A stretch of 64,000 bases of DNA from Knoxdaviesia capensis. Taxonomy: Eukaryota; Ascomycota; Sordariomycetes; Microascales; Gondwanamycetaceae. Positions 48,483-58,243 of the stretch are shown one piece after another. Position 1 is the stretch's first letter, and each line of letters begins with the position of its first letter. A program made the translations under genes and the position numbers. The notes beneath the pieces are model-generated. The model did not search any database. It was not told where the DNA came from and saw nothing but the letters and a program-made list of their open reading frames with translations. Location of the stretch: the NCBI GenBank assembly GCA_001510575.1, contig LNGK01000003.1, positions 2,991,732 to 3,055,731 of the forward strand, written 5' to 3'.

Positions 48483-49997
48483 TCACCGGACATACGGACA
48501 CTCATCAGTGGCGTGCCCCTCAACCGAGCACCGCAGACACCACGGCACGTCCCCCGGATGGACAAACCGACACCGCTTCCCGTACAGACAAGGGTTGTTA
48601 GAGCACTTCTTCGTCTTCCACTTCCGGAATGTCTCGCTCGGGTACAGCCGGAACAGCGCCCGCTCCTGCTCGGTGTGGTAGTAGCTGCACTCGCTGGCGC
48701 GGTCGCAGCGCTGCCGCGACGGACACCGCTGCTCCTTGCGCATCTGCACGAAGTGGCGCTTGGCGGCGCCGCGCCGCGACACCGTCTCCCACGGCTCGGC
48801 GTCGGGGGCTGTGTCCGGCCCGGCCTGCTGCGGGCTTTGCGCATCCGCGGGGTCCTTCCACGGGATGTTGGCCAGGCGCGCGAGCTCCGGGCTCGCGCGC
48901 GCGGAGCCGGCGAGCACCGGCCCGCCCGAGGTGTCGACCACCAGCGGCGCAAAGATGTTGCTGCGGCCGACCGGCCGCACCACCGGCGGCGACTCCTTCT
49001 GCAGGCGGTGCCAGTACTCGATCCAGCTGAGCACCGTCATCGTGCTCAGCGACGGCGGCACCTCCAATCCGCGCACCTCGCGGACGATGGCGTCCATGTC
49101 CCGCACCTTGGGGAACTCGACGAAGAGCTCCATGCCGGTCTGCGACGTGGAAATATAGAACAGCCGGCGCAGCTGGAGCAGGTGTTCGCCCACAACAGAT
49201 ACCAGCCGTTGTTTATTATTATTATTATTGTCATGATTATGGCTATTGATATTATTCTTGCTAGTGCCCGCATCGCTCTCATCGGGGCTTCTCGCCGGGC
49301 CCGGGTCTTCGGCCTCGCCGTCAACGCCATTCAAGATCGGCAGGTCGCACAGCACAATCGACTGGCCGCCGTCGACCTGCTTGCACTTCCGCGACGAGTG
49401 GAAGGCAGTGAACGAGATATCATCGAATATGTCGTCCAGAAAGTTGATGGAGAGCATCGAGCGGTGATCGGCCAGCTTCAGGTACTCGCGGGAGATGCCC
49501 GAGTTCCACGCCCACAGCTCGACGGCAATGCGGCACTCCAGCACGCGCTTGATGGGCGGCAGCATGTCGCGGTCGCCGGTGATGACGACGAAGGCGGTCT
49601 GCGCGCGCTCCAGCTCGTACTCGGCGCCGAACTCGGCGCGCGTCTCGAGCTTGGTGGCCTGCGTGCTCATGTCCGTCGCCATCGAGCTGTCGACCTCCTT
49701 CTCCTTGCCGTGGGCGCGGTCGTAGATCTTGGTCACGAACTGGAACCGCTCAAACGCCTGCCACACCGAGTCGTTCGGCGGCGGCCGCGAGCCGTACAGG
49801 ATCGACATGCCCTGGTGGCGGTTGCCGCGCAGCTTGCGGATCAGCTGGCCGATGTCGATGCGCAGCCGCGGGTCAACGATGCCGTCGCTGAACTTGGGCA
49901 CGCGGCTGTTCCCCTTGGCGGCAAACTTTTGCGCCTCGATCCAGATGTTGGAGTCGTCGATGAAGATCATGCATCGTTCCGCTAGTTGGCTGCCCAT
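48483..49997 (-). CDS. NYN-domain protein with two CCCH fingers and a CCHC zinc knuckle
   Basis: Single exon, 504 residues. The N-terminal NYN (PIN-like) domain shows RCMIFIDDSNIWIEAQKFAAKG (8-29) with acidic D14/D15, then DIGQLIRKLRG, and AFVVITGDRDMLPPIK (136-150) with D142/D144. These Asp residues are the family's metal-binding nuclease ligands. Residues 243-262 are an Asn/His-rich linker from an ATT/TTA-type repeat. The C-terminus has three zinc modules: C425-C431-C437-H441 (CX5CX5CX3H), C465-C470-C476-H480 (CX4CX5CX3H) and C487-C490-H495-C500 (CX2CX4HX4C, an exact zinc knuckle). Together these indicate an RNA-binding protein, probably an RNase or RNA-decay factor. ATG 49997 fits the start of the NYN fold. 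An in-frame ATG at 50372 would add 125 residues of poor coding quality. Confidence 0.9.
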   Translation of the reverse strand: MGSQLAERCMIFIDDSNIWIEAQKFAAKGNSRVPKFSDGIVDPRLRIDIGQLIRKLRGNRHQGMSILYGSRPPPNDSVWQAFERFQFVTKIYDRAHGKEKEVDSSMATDMSTQATKLETRAEFGAEYELERAQTAFVVITGDRDMLPPIKRVLECRIAVELWAWNSGISREYLKLADHRSMLSINFLDDIFDDISFTAFHSSRKCKQVDGGQSIVLCDLPILNGVDGEAEDPGPARSPDESDAGTSKNNINSHNHDNNNNNKQRLVSVVGEHLLQLRRLFYISTSQTGMELFVEFPKVRDMDAIVREVRGLEVPPSLSTMTVLSWIEYWHRLQKESPPVVRPVGRSNIFAPLVVDTSGGPVLAGSARASPELARLANIPWKDPADAQSPQQAGPDTAPDAEPWETVSRRGAAKRHFVQMRKEQRCPSRQRCDRASECSYYHTEQERALFRLYPSETFRKWKTKKCSNNPCLYGKRCRFVHPGDVPWCLRCSVEGHATDECPYVR

Positions 49998-52900
49998 CGT
50001 GAGGAAGCAGCCGTTCTTGGTCTGAGTGAAAGTGATGTAGCTATAGGAAGTGGGTGGTTGAGAGGGGGCTTCCAGAGAAGAGTTGATGTCCCTTGGCGAC
50101 GATGCGAAGTGACTCGAGTTGTTGTTGTGATGAGGGGGAGTTATTTTCTTGTCGTTGGAGTTCCATTGTATTTCTAAGCATGTAGCCGGCCCCAAGAGGA
50201 CACACACTTCACAGCCCAAAGGACATAGGATTAGGCACCAAGCCCGTGTGAGCGTGGAGAGACTAAACTGGTACTGTATACAGACGGGAACGGATAACCA
50301 ACACTTGCTTGAGATTGGGCACGGGGTTTTAAGCGCGCCACCATACGCCAAGCTGAATCTGGCTTCCTGCATAGGCTCTTTCTGTTGCTGGTTGGATTTG
50401 GTGTGAAGTTGCGAAGGATTCGCGAGTGCTGGAAGTGAGGCTATATGCGTAGGCACCAGCCTCGATTCCTCAATAACAGCGTCTATTGACCATTACGAGG
50501 GATCCGGGGCTTTTGCCGTCTTGGAAAGATTCTGCGTATTGATAATAGGATGTTAATAGAGAGAGAGAGACAAGAACCTCCGGGCCGTATTTCATCGGGC
50601 CGATTCCCTGTGCCGTTTGCGGTAGATACCGACGGGGCCGGGCCGAGTGTCCCCCGCGGGCGGCCCACGTACCGGGCTGTAACCCTCTAAACGAAGCTGA
50701 GTTGAAGCACTGCACCGAAACGCGAGTGCCTGAATCTCATGGCCGTATCTTTACGCCATATATGCGCCCTATGTGTCCCTCGGAGTTCATGAGTTGCACG
50801 CTGGGTTGGTGGAAGCTGAAGGTGTATCCGTGGTTAGCAGTCAGTCTCAACCAAGCGGAGTATGTACAATCTTGATAGATGACCATACATTCTTTTGTCC
50901 GTTTCTTCACCTCCCTGGTTCATGCCGTTCACCGAAGCTGGGATGTCAAGAAGACAAACACCACCACAACTTCCGGCCTAGGCCTCGTCACGCCCTGTTG
51001 CCTTTCTTGTCAACAGGAGTGTCTACCCACGGCGCGATGAGGCGAGAAGGCGAGAAAACCGGCCGCGGACCAACGGGGCGCCTTTCTGTCCCACTTTTTG
51101 GTGTTATTGGCAAAGGCGACTACACGGACGTTTCTCGAAGGGCGCAAAATCCATGAAGTGGAGAGGATGATATCTGAGTCAGGGGAACTGTATGCAAGCC
51201 TAACCCTAAGAGAGAGTCGTCCTGAGGGGGTTGAATCACAGGAACCCCGATACGTACCGGACGAACAGGTGTACGCACGATTAACTAAACCTGGGGCACA
51301 GCTGATCTGCCATCCGTGGTATTGACTCCATCTTGACATCAATCCGAGAACTCAATCACCCAAAATGCCTTGATCTTCCAAAGGGCCTTCACTGAACGAC
51401 ACGACCAGGCGAAGGCCTTCCGTTCCATGACCTTCCGTCCTGCACATTCACGGTAATGCATCCGATCGATAGCGACTACATGAGCTTTGCATATACCACA
51501 ACCCCGAGGTATGGGGCTGTTGCGTGCCTGATCTCCCGTCCTGGTAATAAAGAGTCCCGGCCGCACCAAGAGAAAAACCCCTGCAGACCAAACAAAAAGG
51601 GCGGCAAGCATTTGAAGTTTCTTTTGATGGACAGCCAGACACAGACAGAGTAGAGTATGCACAGGAAGTTGGCTGATCCCGGCTATACAACTGGCTGAGT
51701 TACGTTGTCTTCTCTGTTGCAAGTCAGGAGTTGTGCGTGTGTGTTTGCCAGGCGTTGGCGGTGTGTGGAAATGCAAAAGGCTGCTTCTCGTCCGAGACCC
51801 CGTGTTTCATCGCCGTGCACGGGGAGAGGCAGCTATCTGTGTCCGGATGGCCGTGTTTGGCCAGAGGAGGACGGAAAGTGACACACGTCAGGACTGCTCA
51901 ATGGTGGTTCAAAAAGTTGGGTCAGGTCCGATATCATGCTGCGGCCTTGGGTGATCTCGTCTACCCCGGCAAGCGCAGGCAGGGTTGAGGTTGTTGGGTG
52001 CACTTGAATGCTCGCTCGTTCGTGATCGTCACAGCCTGAGTGAAGGACCACGGCGCATATCCAAAACAACGACACGTCCGGACAGGCCAGAACAGCGGAC
52101 CTCTCCGTAGCGTGCTGGGCCGGCTGGTGTAAACGCGCCCCTTCTTTTTTTCTTTTTCTTTTTCTTTCCCGTTTGGTTTCCCGCTTCTCGCGCGGCTTGA
52201 CGACGTCGGGCGGGTATTTCGATGGCTTCTTAGGGTTAGCTTGTGTCCAGTGACACGATGACAGGCCCACACACCCTCACCGCACCGCCCACGAGCGAGA
52301 CCCAAGAGACACAAACGCGCAGGGGACGTGTATCGGGGTATTTTCCTCTTTCCAAACTGTCCAACCCGGCAAATCGCGGCGGCTGCACGTCTCGCGAAGA
52401 TGAAGCGACCGCCTCTGCGAGGAGGTTACCGCTGTTTCTCCCAGTGGAGGGGTAGGCTCGAACCAACCAGAACTGCAAGAAATGCTCAACTCGAACCAAC
52501 AGATAGTTCCATGCCGCGGCTATAGTATCTAGAGGAGTCCAAGCTATGAAAGTGCTACCTACCTCCTAATGTTTGTCTGATGTTGGGTACAGGGCGCCGG
52601 TCTTTTCGGATATTTAACGTTTCACACCCAAGGCCAGCGCTGAACGGACAAGAGAGATGGAAAAAAAAGGGGGCGGCCTAGCCCTCGAGTTTTAGACGCG
52701 CAGCAAGGAAGACCAAATGGGCGGCGGCGGCGTGCGCCTTTCTTCACAGGCCAGGGACCGTGGAACGCGGCCACTTGGTGAGTGAGCCCTTGGCACGCAT
52801 ATGTGTCGGTCCCGTAAATCTCCTTTGTCTGGCTTGCTTGTTTGTTCAGGCTGAGGGCGGGAAAGGTCGAACAGGGCCATCGCCGCCCAAGCTCGAAACA

Positions 52901-53273
52901 CCTGTGCAGATTGACAGTTGGGCACATACACACACTCTCTCTCTCACACACACAGTCTTGTGGATGCAGTCAGTCTCAGGGCACCGGCTGGGCGGGCAGG
53001 AAAAGTCATTCGACTGCTCGATAGATGTTGGGCCGGTCCGGGCCAGCCAAGAAGCCCCCCCAAAAACCTCACCAGACAGGTCAGTTCACCACCTATCAAG
53101 ACCGCCTCGTATTTACCGTTCATGTGGCACAGAACCACCGTTTGGGGTTTTGACCTCCATGAGACCATAACCGATATGCCAGCAGTTACTGCCAGTAACG
53201 CCTGATCGGTCGGTTGGTTTTGGGCCGTCGGTGACACGGCAGATTCGCCGGGTTTGGATATATATATACAGTA

Positions 53274-53294
53274 CACACACACACACACACACAC
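53274..53294. repeat. (CA)n microsatellite
   Basis: CA run following TATATATACAGTAC in intergenic DNA. Confidence 0.9.
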
Positions 53295-53682
53295 ATCGTG
53301 TATCGCCGGTCTTGGTCTGCCGATATAGGCGGTGGTGATGGCGGGTGACAGCACATTCTAAGCGACACCGCAGTTGCCTAGGCCCCAAAAGCGGTACGTA
53401 CCTTTTTTTCCCTCTTCTGTTAAAACACACACAGCAGTACCACGTGACACAAATGCATGAACAAGGGCGCGGCTATATTCAGACATTCTGGCCAATCAAA
53501 AGTCCGAAATAATTTTCTTTTCTTTTCTTTCTGCCCAAATAACAGGGCACAGACTTTTGCGCCTTGAATGTCCTCTGTCCCCCTCTTCGTGAGTCTCCAA
53601 AACGGGAATGGAGGTGCCCAAAGCAGGCCGTGGCCGTAGAGGTCGTCAGCAGCGAGAGGAAATACGAGGCGTTTTGTGCGGT

Positions 53683-53701
53683 TGTGTGTGTGTGTGTGTG
53701 T
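53683..53701. repeat. (TG)n microsatellite
   Basis: TG run in intergenic DNA. Confidence 0.9.
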
Positions 53702-55142
53702 CTGTCTGGGCCCTCATGCATGTACGACGTAATATACGCTGCGGAATGTCTAGGACAGCAGACAGGCTGAGACAGAACATAACAGAAGCAACAGACGTGA
53801 CAGGTCGGGCGTCAACATTTGCAGGTTTGCGACTGACGCTGTCCCCATTTTGATATCTTTCCGACTTTGGCAGGGAAGAGGGGGTTACCAGCATGGGGGG
53901 ATCCGGTATGCCTGACGGCCGGAGATGTGCTCAGGTCGGAGCTGCCCGGATGGTGTGTGGCCAAGAACAGAGGGAAAGGGTGGATAAAAAAAAACACTCC
54001 GCAAAACGGAGTCAAACACCGCCTTTAGAAGCTGGCCTAGAAGCCGAGCCAGAAGGGCGACGCAGCGGTTCGACGCCAGAGGAGCAAGAGTTTTTCGCCG
54101 GTTTCTAGACTGTGGCGAACATTCCGCGATGCCTGGCTGTCCTGGCCTGACGATCCCCGACAGAAAAAGGCTGGGCTCGCGTAAGAGGGTATCCTCGGGT
54201 CTTTCAGGTGTATTCATCAGCACCCGCACTGTTGCCACCTCAATGTCCATGTGTCCCATGCACATGCATACGAGGAGTCGTCTCCTGCCAGCGAAGGCCG
54301 GAGCCAGAGCGTGTCGGCGGATATTTATATTCAGTAGGAATGGCCTGTATTTATATCAGCGGGAGGTGGGTGGGGACGTCTGGAACTACGAAGACGTACA
54401 GTGAGTGGGCTTATACACATACTATGCCAGGTCCATCCACATTCCAAGCCAGCGATAACGTCGGCGGGAAGAGGGAGAAGGGGGGCTCTCGTATGCTCTC
54501 AAGGCTGTATTCAATTTCAGCTATATGTACTTCCCTACGAATGAGCTGTGCATATGTACATGCTCCTACGGCGGCGCTGCTTCGCCATGAATCACGACAG
54601 CCCGAACCCTCCTAAGCTAAGCTGCCACTACCGGCCGACCCGACATGGAAATGATTGATGGCATCAAAAGAGCGAGACCGAGGCCGAAAAGGGGAGGGAA
54701 GAAGAAAAAAAAAATCACGAGACGCTGCACATAGACTATCATCAACACGTAATAACCACAAGACCTGCATCCTTCCGACGTGGGATGGAGCGATAGAGAG
54801 CACGCCGGACCAAGTGGTGCGGAGCCAGAAAGCTGATAATGATCATCTATGGCCAGAAAATGCCATTGGCTTACCCGTGCTATCCACTGCTTCCCTCCCT
54901 CATGATACAGTGTGCCAGCTCCAGTGGATATTTGCAATTGTTCACGATTGTCCCGCCGAGGTGGCCACACCTTTCTAGCCTGACCTGTGAAAGGCTCCGG
55001 AGTTGCAAGTACCTAGTACCGCCTTCTGGTAGCCCAGGTTTGGTATCGGCCCAAGTACTCATGACTTAGTACTAAGCCCCTCGCCTTGTATAACCGCCTG
55101 CTTCAGGTTCCTTTCAGGCCACAAAAGGCGTTAAAACTACCG

Positions 55143-55293
55143 TGGCTCTTATTTCTGGAATTTTGTCTCCTCTTTCTCTCCGCCCTTCTTCTTCTTCTTC
55201 TCTTCCTATCCTAATCTTCCTTTTCCGCCTTTCCCGCACCTCTCTTTCTAACTCTCTCTTCGAAGCCCATAATCCATCGAACAAAGGAAATAG
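55143..55293 (+). promoter_or_regulatory. CT-rich core promoter and first leader exon of casein kinase I
   Basis: An almost pure C/T stretch (55143-55262) followed by a purine-containing leader ending in AAATAG before a perfect GTAAGT donor. CT-rich boxes upstream of the start site are typical of strongly and constitutively expressed genes in filamentous ascomycetes. Confidence 0.5.
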
Positions 55294-56476
55294 GTAAGTC
55301 AGTTAAGCAAAGAGAGTCACTTTTTGCTCCTCCCTACCCCCTTCCCCTCCTCCTTGTCTCTGCTTCTGTCTGCCCTGCTGCTCTGGGTCCCTTTAGTTGG
55401 TGATCCCGCCCCGGCCAAAAGTCCAGGCCAATAATCCACCATTCGTCTTCCGCCTGGGCCTCGCTTTGGTGCTATGTCCGTCGTCTGCCCTCCTATTTCA
55501 TGCCGTTTTGCTTGCTTGCTCCCCTATCCACTCATATAACGAATGCCCCAACTCTCTTCCCCCGCCACCAAACATTCACTCCTCGCTCAGTCACACAGTC
55601 GCCCTCTCTGTCTGGCTCTTTCCCTCTCTCAGCTTGACCGATCATTTTCTCCTCTTCCTCCTTCCTCCCCACTTTTTATCCTTTTTAACTCCTTGCAACC
55701 TTCCAATCCACCACCCGACTAATCTTTTTTCCCTTCCTTCCCTCTTCGTCCGCCTTTTTTATCCGTCGCAGAGAGAAGGAGCAACCTTTCCCTTGATTTT
55801 CCTCTCTTTCCACCCATTTTCCTTCAGCCTTTCCGCATCATCACCACCTGTGTACGTATTTCTGTCTTCCTCTTCCTCTTCCGCTTCACTTTCACCCACT
55901 TCTCCCCATCTTCTCTTCTCCTCCTCTTCTTTTCTTCTTCCTCTCCTCCCCTTCCCTCCTTCACCGCGTGCGGTTCGTCTTCTTCCTTTCCTTATCTCTC
56001 TTTGACTGTGTCTTGGATTCTCTCTGATTCCGTCGTCACTCGTCATTCTGCTGCATTTGTACGATCCCCTCCCCTCTTTTGCTGTGTAGTGCAGTTTTCA
56101 CCCACCAGATTTCCTTCGTCAAGCCTCTTTTCCGGCCTGGTGGAGACACCCTTCTCTCTCCCTTCTCCCTATCTCTCTCCATTCCCTTGCCCATTCATCA
56201 CACTATTCTCTCCCCCTCAAGGGTCACGTTTGCAATTCTTGCCCTGAATTTCTTGTCTGTACCCAGTCCGTTGGCCCAAAATCTCCACCTTCACCACTCG
56301 GACCACCCTTGCCCTCTGGCTTTTTTCCTTATGCGGTTTTGATTCTGTAATCTTCCTGCACAATCCTCATTTCCTCCCTACACCGCCAACTGTATCAGTG
56401 CTTTTTTTGTTTTGTTTTTTGTGTTGCTCCATCGACCGAAATCTAACCTTTCTTTCTTTCTTTCTCCTCCATACAG
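55294..56476 (+). other. 1.18-kb 5'UTR intron of casein kinase I (predicted)
   Basis: The donor AG/GTAAGT at 55294 and an acceptor CTCCATACAG ending at 56476, preceded by a long pyrimidine stretch, define the likely intron. The sequence between is strikingly C/T-rich. Other acceptors within it are possible, so the 3' end is less certain than the donor. Confidence 0.5.
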
Positions 56477-56653
56477 CGGCATCGTCGACTTCGATTCTCT
56501 TTTCCTCTTCACCCTTCTCTTCCTTCTCGACCGCCGACAACGCATCGATCGAGTTGACCATACGTCTTACATCACACCATTTTCTATCTCCGAATCTCTG
56601 TCTAGTCTTTCGTCCGTTTCGGATCGAAAGGCGACCGTCAATCATCCGCCAAG

Positions 56654-58243
56654 ATGACTACCATGGTATGTTGAGGTTTTCTCTGTTTCCATTAACCTTT
56701 GCTGCATTCCTCCACGCTGGTTTGTTTCGTCACTAGATAACAGCGGCTTGCTATCTGCATCTTCTCATCATCACCTTCTTGTGCCATATCATCGACTAAC
56801 CCACATCCTCTTTTCACCTCATCAGGATCTTCGCGTCGGTAACAAGTACCGTATCGGCCGCAAGATTGGTTCCGGCTCTTTCGGGGATATCTACCTCGGA
56901 ACGAACATCATTTCTGGCGAGGAGATTGCCATCAAGCTTGAGAGCGTCAAGGCCAAGCACCCCCAGCTTGAGTATGAGGCCCGCGTCTACAAATCTCTCG
57001 CGGGCGGTGTCGGCATTCCCTTTGTCCGCTGGTTCGGCACCGAGTGTGACTACAATGCCATGGTCCTCGACCTGCTCGGCCCCAGTCTGGAGGATCTGTT
57101 CAACTTCTGCAACCGCAAGTTCTCGCTGAAGACTGTGCTCCTGCTGGCCGATCAGCTCATCTCCCGCATCGAGTACATCCACGCCAAGTCGTTCATCCAC
57201 CGTGATATCAAGCCCGACAACTTCCTCATGGGCATCGGAAAGCGTGGTAACCAGGTCAACGTTATTGACTTTGGCTTGGCTAAGAAGTACCGTGATCCGA
57301 AGACTCACTTTCACATTCCCTACAGAGAGAACAAGAACTTGACTGGAACCGCTCGCTACGCCTCCATCAACACCCACCTGGGTGTCGGTATGTCCCCTAC
57401 TTGCCCTACTTGATTCTTTCTGTTTGATTTATCCTTGTATTTCTTCCTCACGTCCTAACTCACCATCTTCTCATCCCAGAACAATCCCGCCGCGATGACA
57501 TGGAATCTCTCGGATACGTCATGCTCTACTTCTGCCGTGGTTCGCTCCCCTGGCAGGGACTCAAGGCTGCTACCAAGAAGCAGAAGTACGACCGTATCAT
57601 GGAGAAGAAGATGACCACCCCCACCGAGGTCCTCTGCCGCGGCTTCCCCAACGAGTTCGCCATCTACCTCAACTACACCCGCTCGCTGCGCTTCGACGAC
57701 AAGCCCGACTACAGCTACCTCCGCAAGATCTTCCGTGATCTGTTCGTCCGCGAGGGCTTCCAGTACGACTACGTTTTCGACTGGACCGTTTACAAGTACC
57801 AGAAGAATGCCCAGGCTATCGCCCAGGCTGCTGCTCAGGCTACGCCTGAAGAAGAGGAGAAGGCTCGTGCTGCCCGTGCTGCTGCCAGTGGACAGACCCC
57901 CGCCGCGTCCGGCAGCAAGACTAACGCCATCTCCAGCTCCCGACGCAGGATGATCGAACGGGTCCCCGGCGGCGCTGATACTCCCGAGACCAACCGCGCT
58001 GTTGGAGGATCTGACCGAATGTAAGCTTTATTTGTCTCCCCTCCCCTCCCCTTCTCCCGTTCTCTCTCTCTCTCTCTCTCTCTATCACACACAACTGGTG
58101 GTTGTCTCTTCGCCCCACCCACCCTTTTCTTTTCGCTTGCTGACCCGTGCTTTCGCTGACGTCAGTCGATAAATAGGTTACGGTCGTCCTCTAGAGCTCT
58201 CGGCGCCCCCGGCAGCAGCATGCCCTCCAACCCTCCCTATTGA
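56654..58243 (+). CDS. ck-1a: Casein kinase I (Hrr25 / HHP1 / CK-1a type)
   Basis: Four exons, 56654-56665, 56826-57387, 57480-58020 and 58177-58243, give 393 residues. The first exon encodes only MTTM. The kinase domain has the glycine loop IGSGSFGDIY (18-27), ATP-binding K41 (IAIKLE), catalytic HRDIKPDN (129-136) and DFG at 152-154. The CK1-typical SINTH (184-188) and EQSRRDDMESLGYV motif is split by intron 2. The C-terminal tail is Ala/Gln/Glu-rich, then Ser/Arg-rich, ending LRSSSRALGAPGSSMPSNPPY from the last exon. CK1 of this type phosphorylates acidic or primed Ser/Thr sites. In Neurospora the orthologue acts on the clock protein FRQ, and in yeasts Hrr25/Hhp1 act in DNA repair, meiosis and trafficking. 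If intron 3 is kept, the frame reads ATG-TAA and stops at residue 372. Confidence 0.96.
58061..58083. repeat. (CT)n microsatellite in CK1 intron 3
   Basis: CT run inside the last intron of casein kinase I (58021-58176). Confidence 0.9.

Larger units (their letters stand above)
49998..55142. other. 5.1-kb sparse intergenic region
   Basis: The right part of 49998-50460 is the promoter/leader of the NYN gene. No other gene is supported. It contains GTACTGTA (50271-50278), telomere-like CCTAACCCTAAG (about 51199-51210) and TTAGGGTTAG (about 52211-52220), a (CA)n tract (53274-53294) preceded by TACAGTAC (53267-53274), and a (TG)n tract (53683-53701). Confidence 0.5.

Noticed and set aside
48414..49985. 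523-codon plus-strand frame opposite the NYN gene
   Set aside because: Arg/Ala/Leu-rich shadow of a GC-rich coding strand; the NYN and zinc motifs are all on the minus strand.
52440..52505. Two GGTTCGAG-like tRNA T-loop matches on the minus strand
   Set aside because: Neither has a pairing T stem or the other tRNA arms.
55397..56005. 202-codon ORF in the CK1 leader
   Set aside because: Pure CT-rich sequence translates as Ser/Pro/Leu/Phe; it lies within the predicted leader intron.
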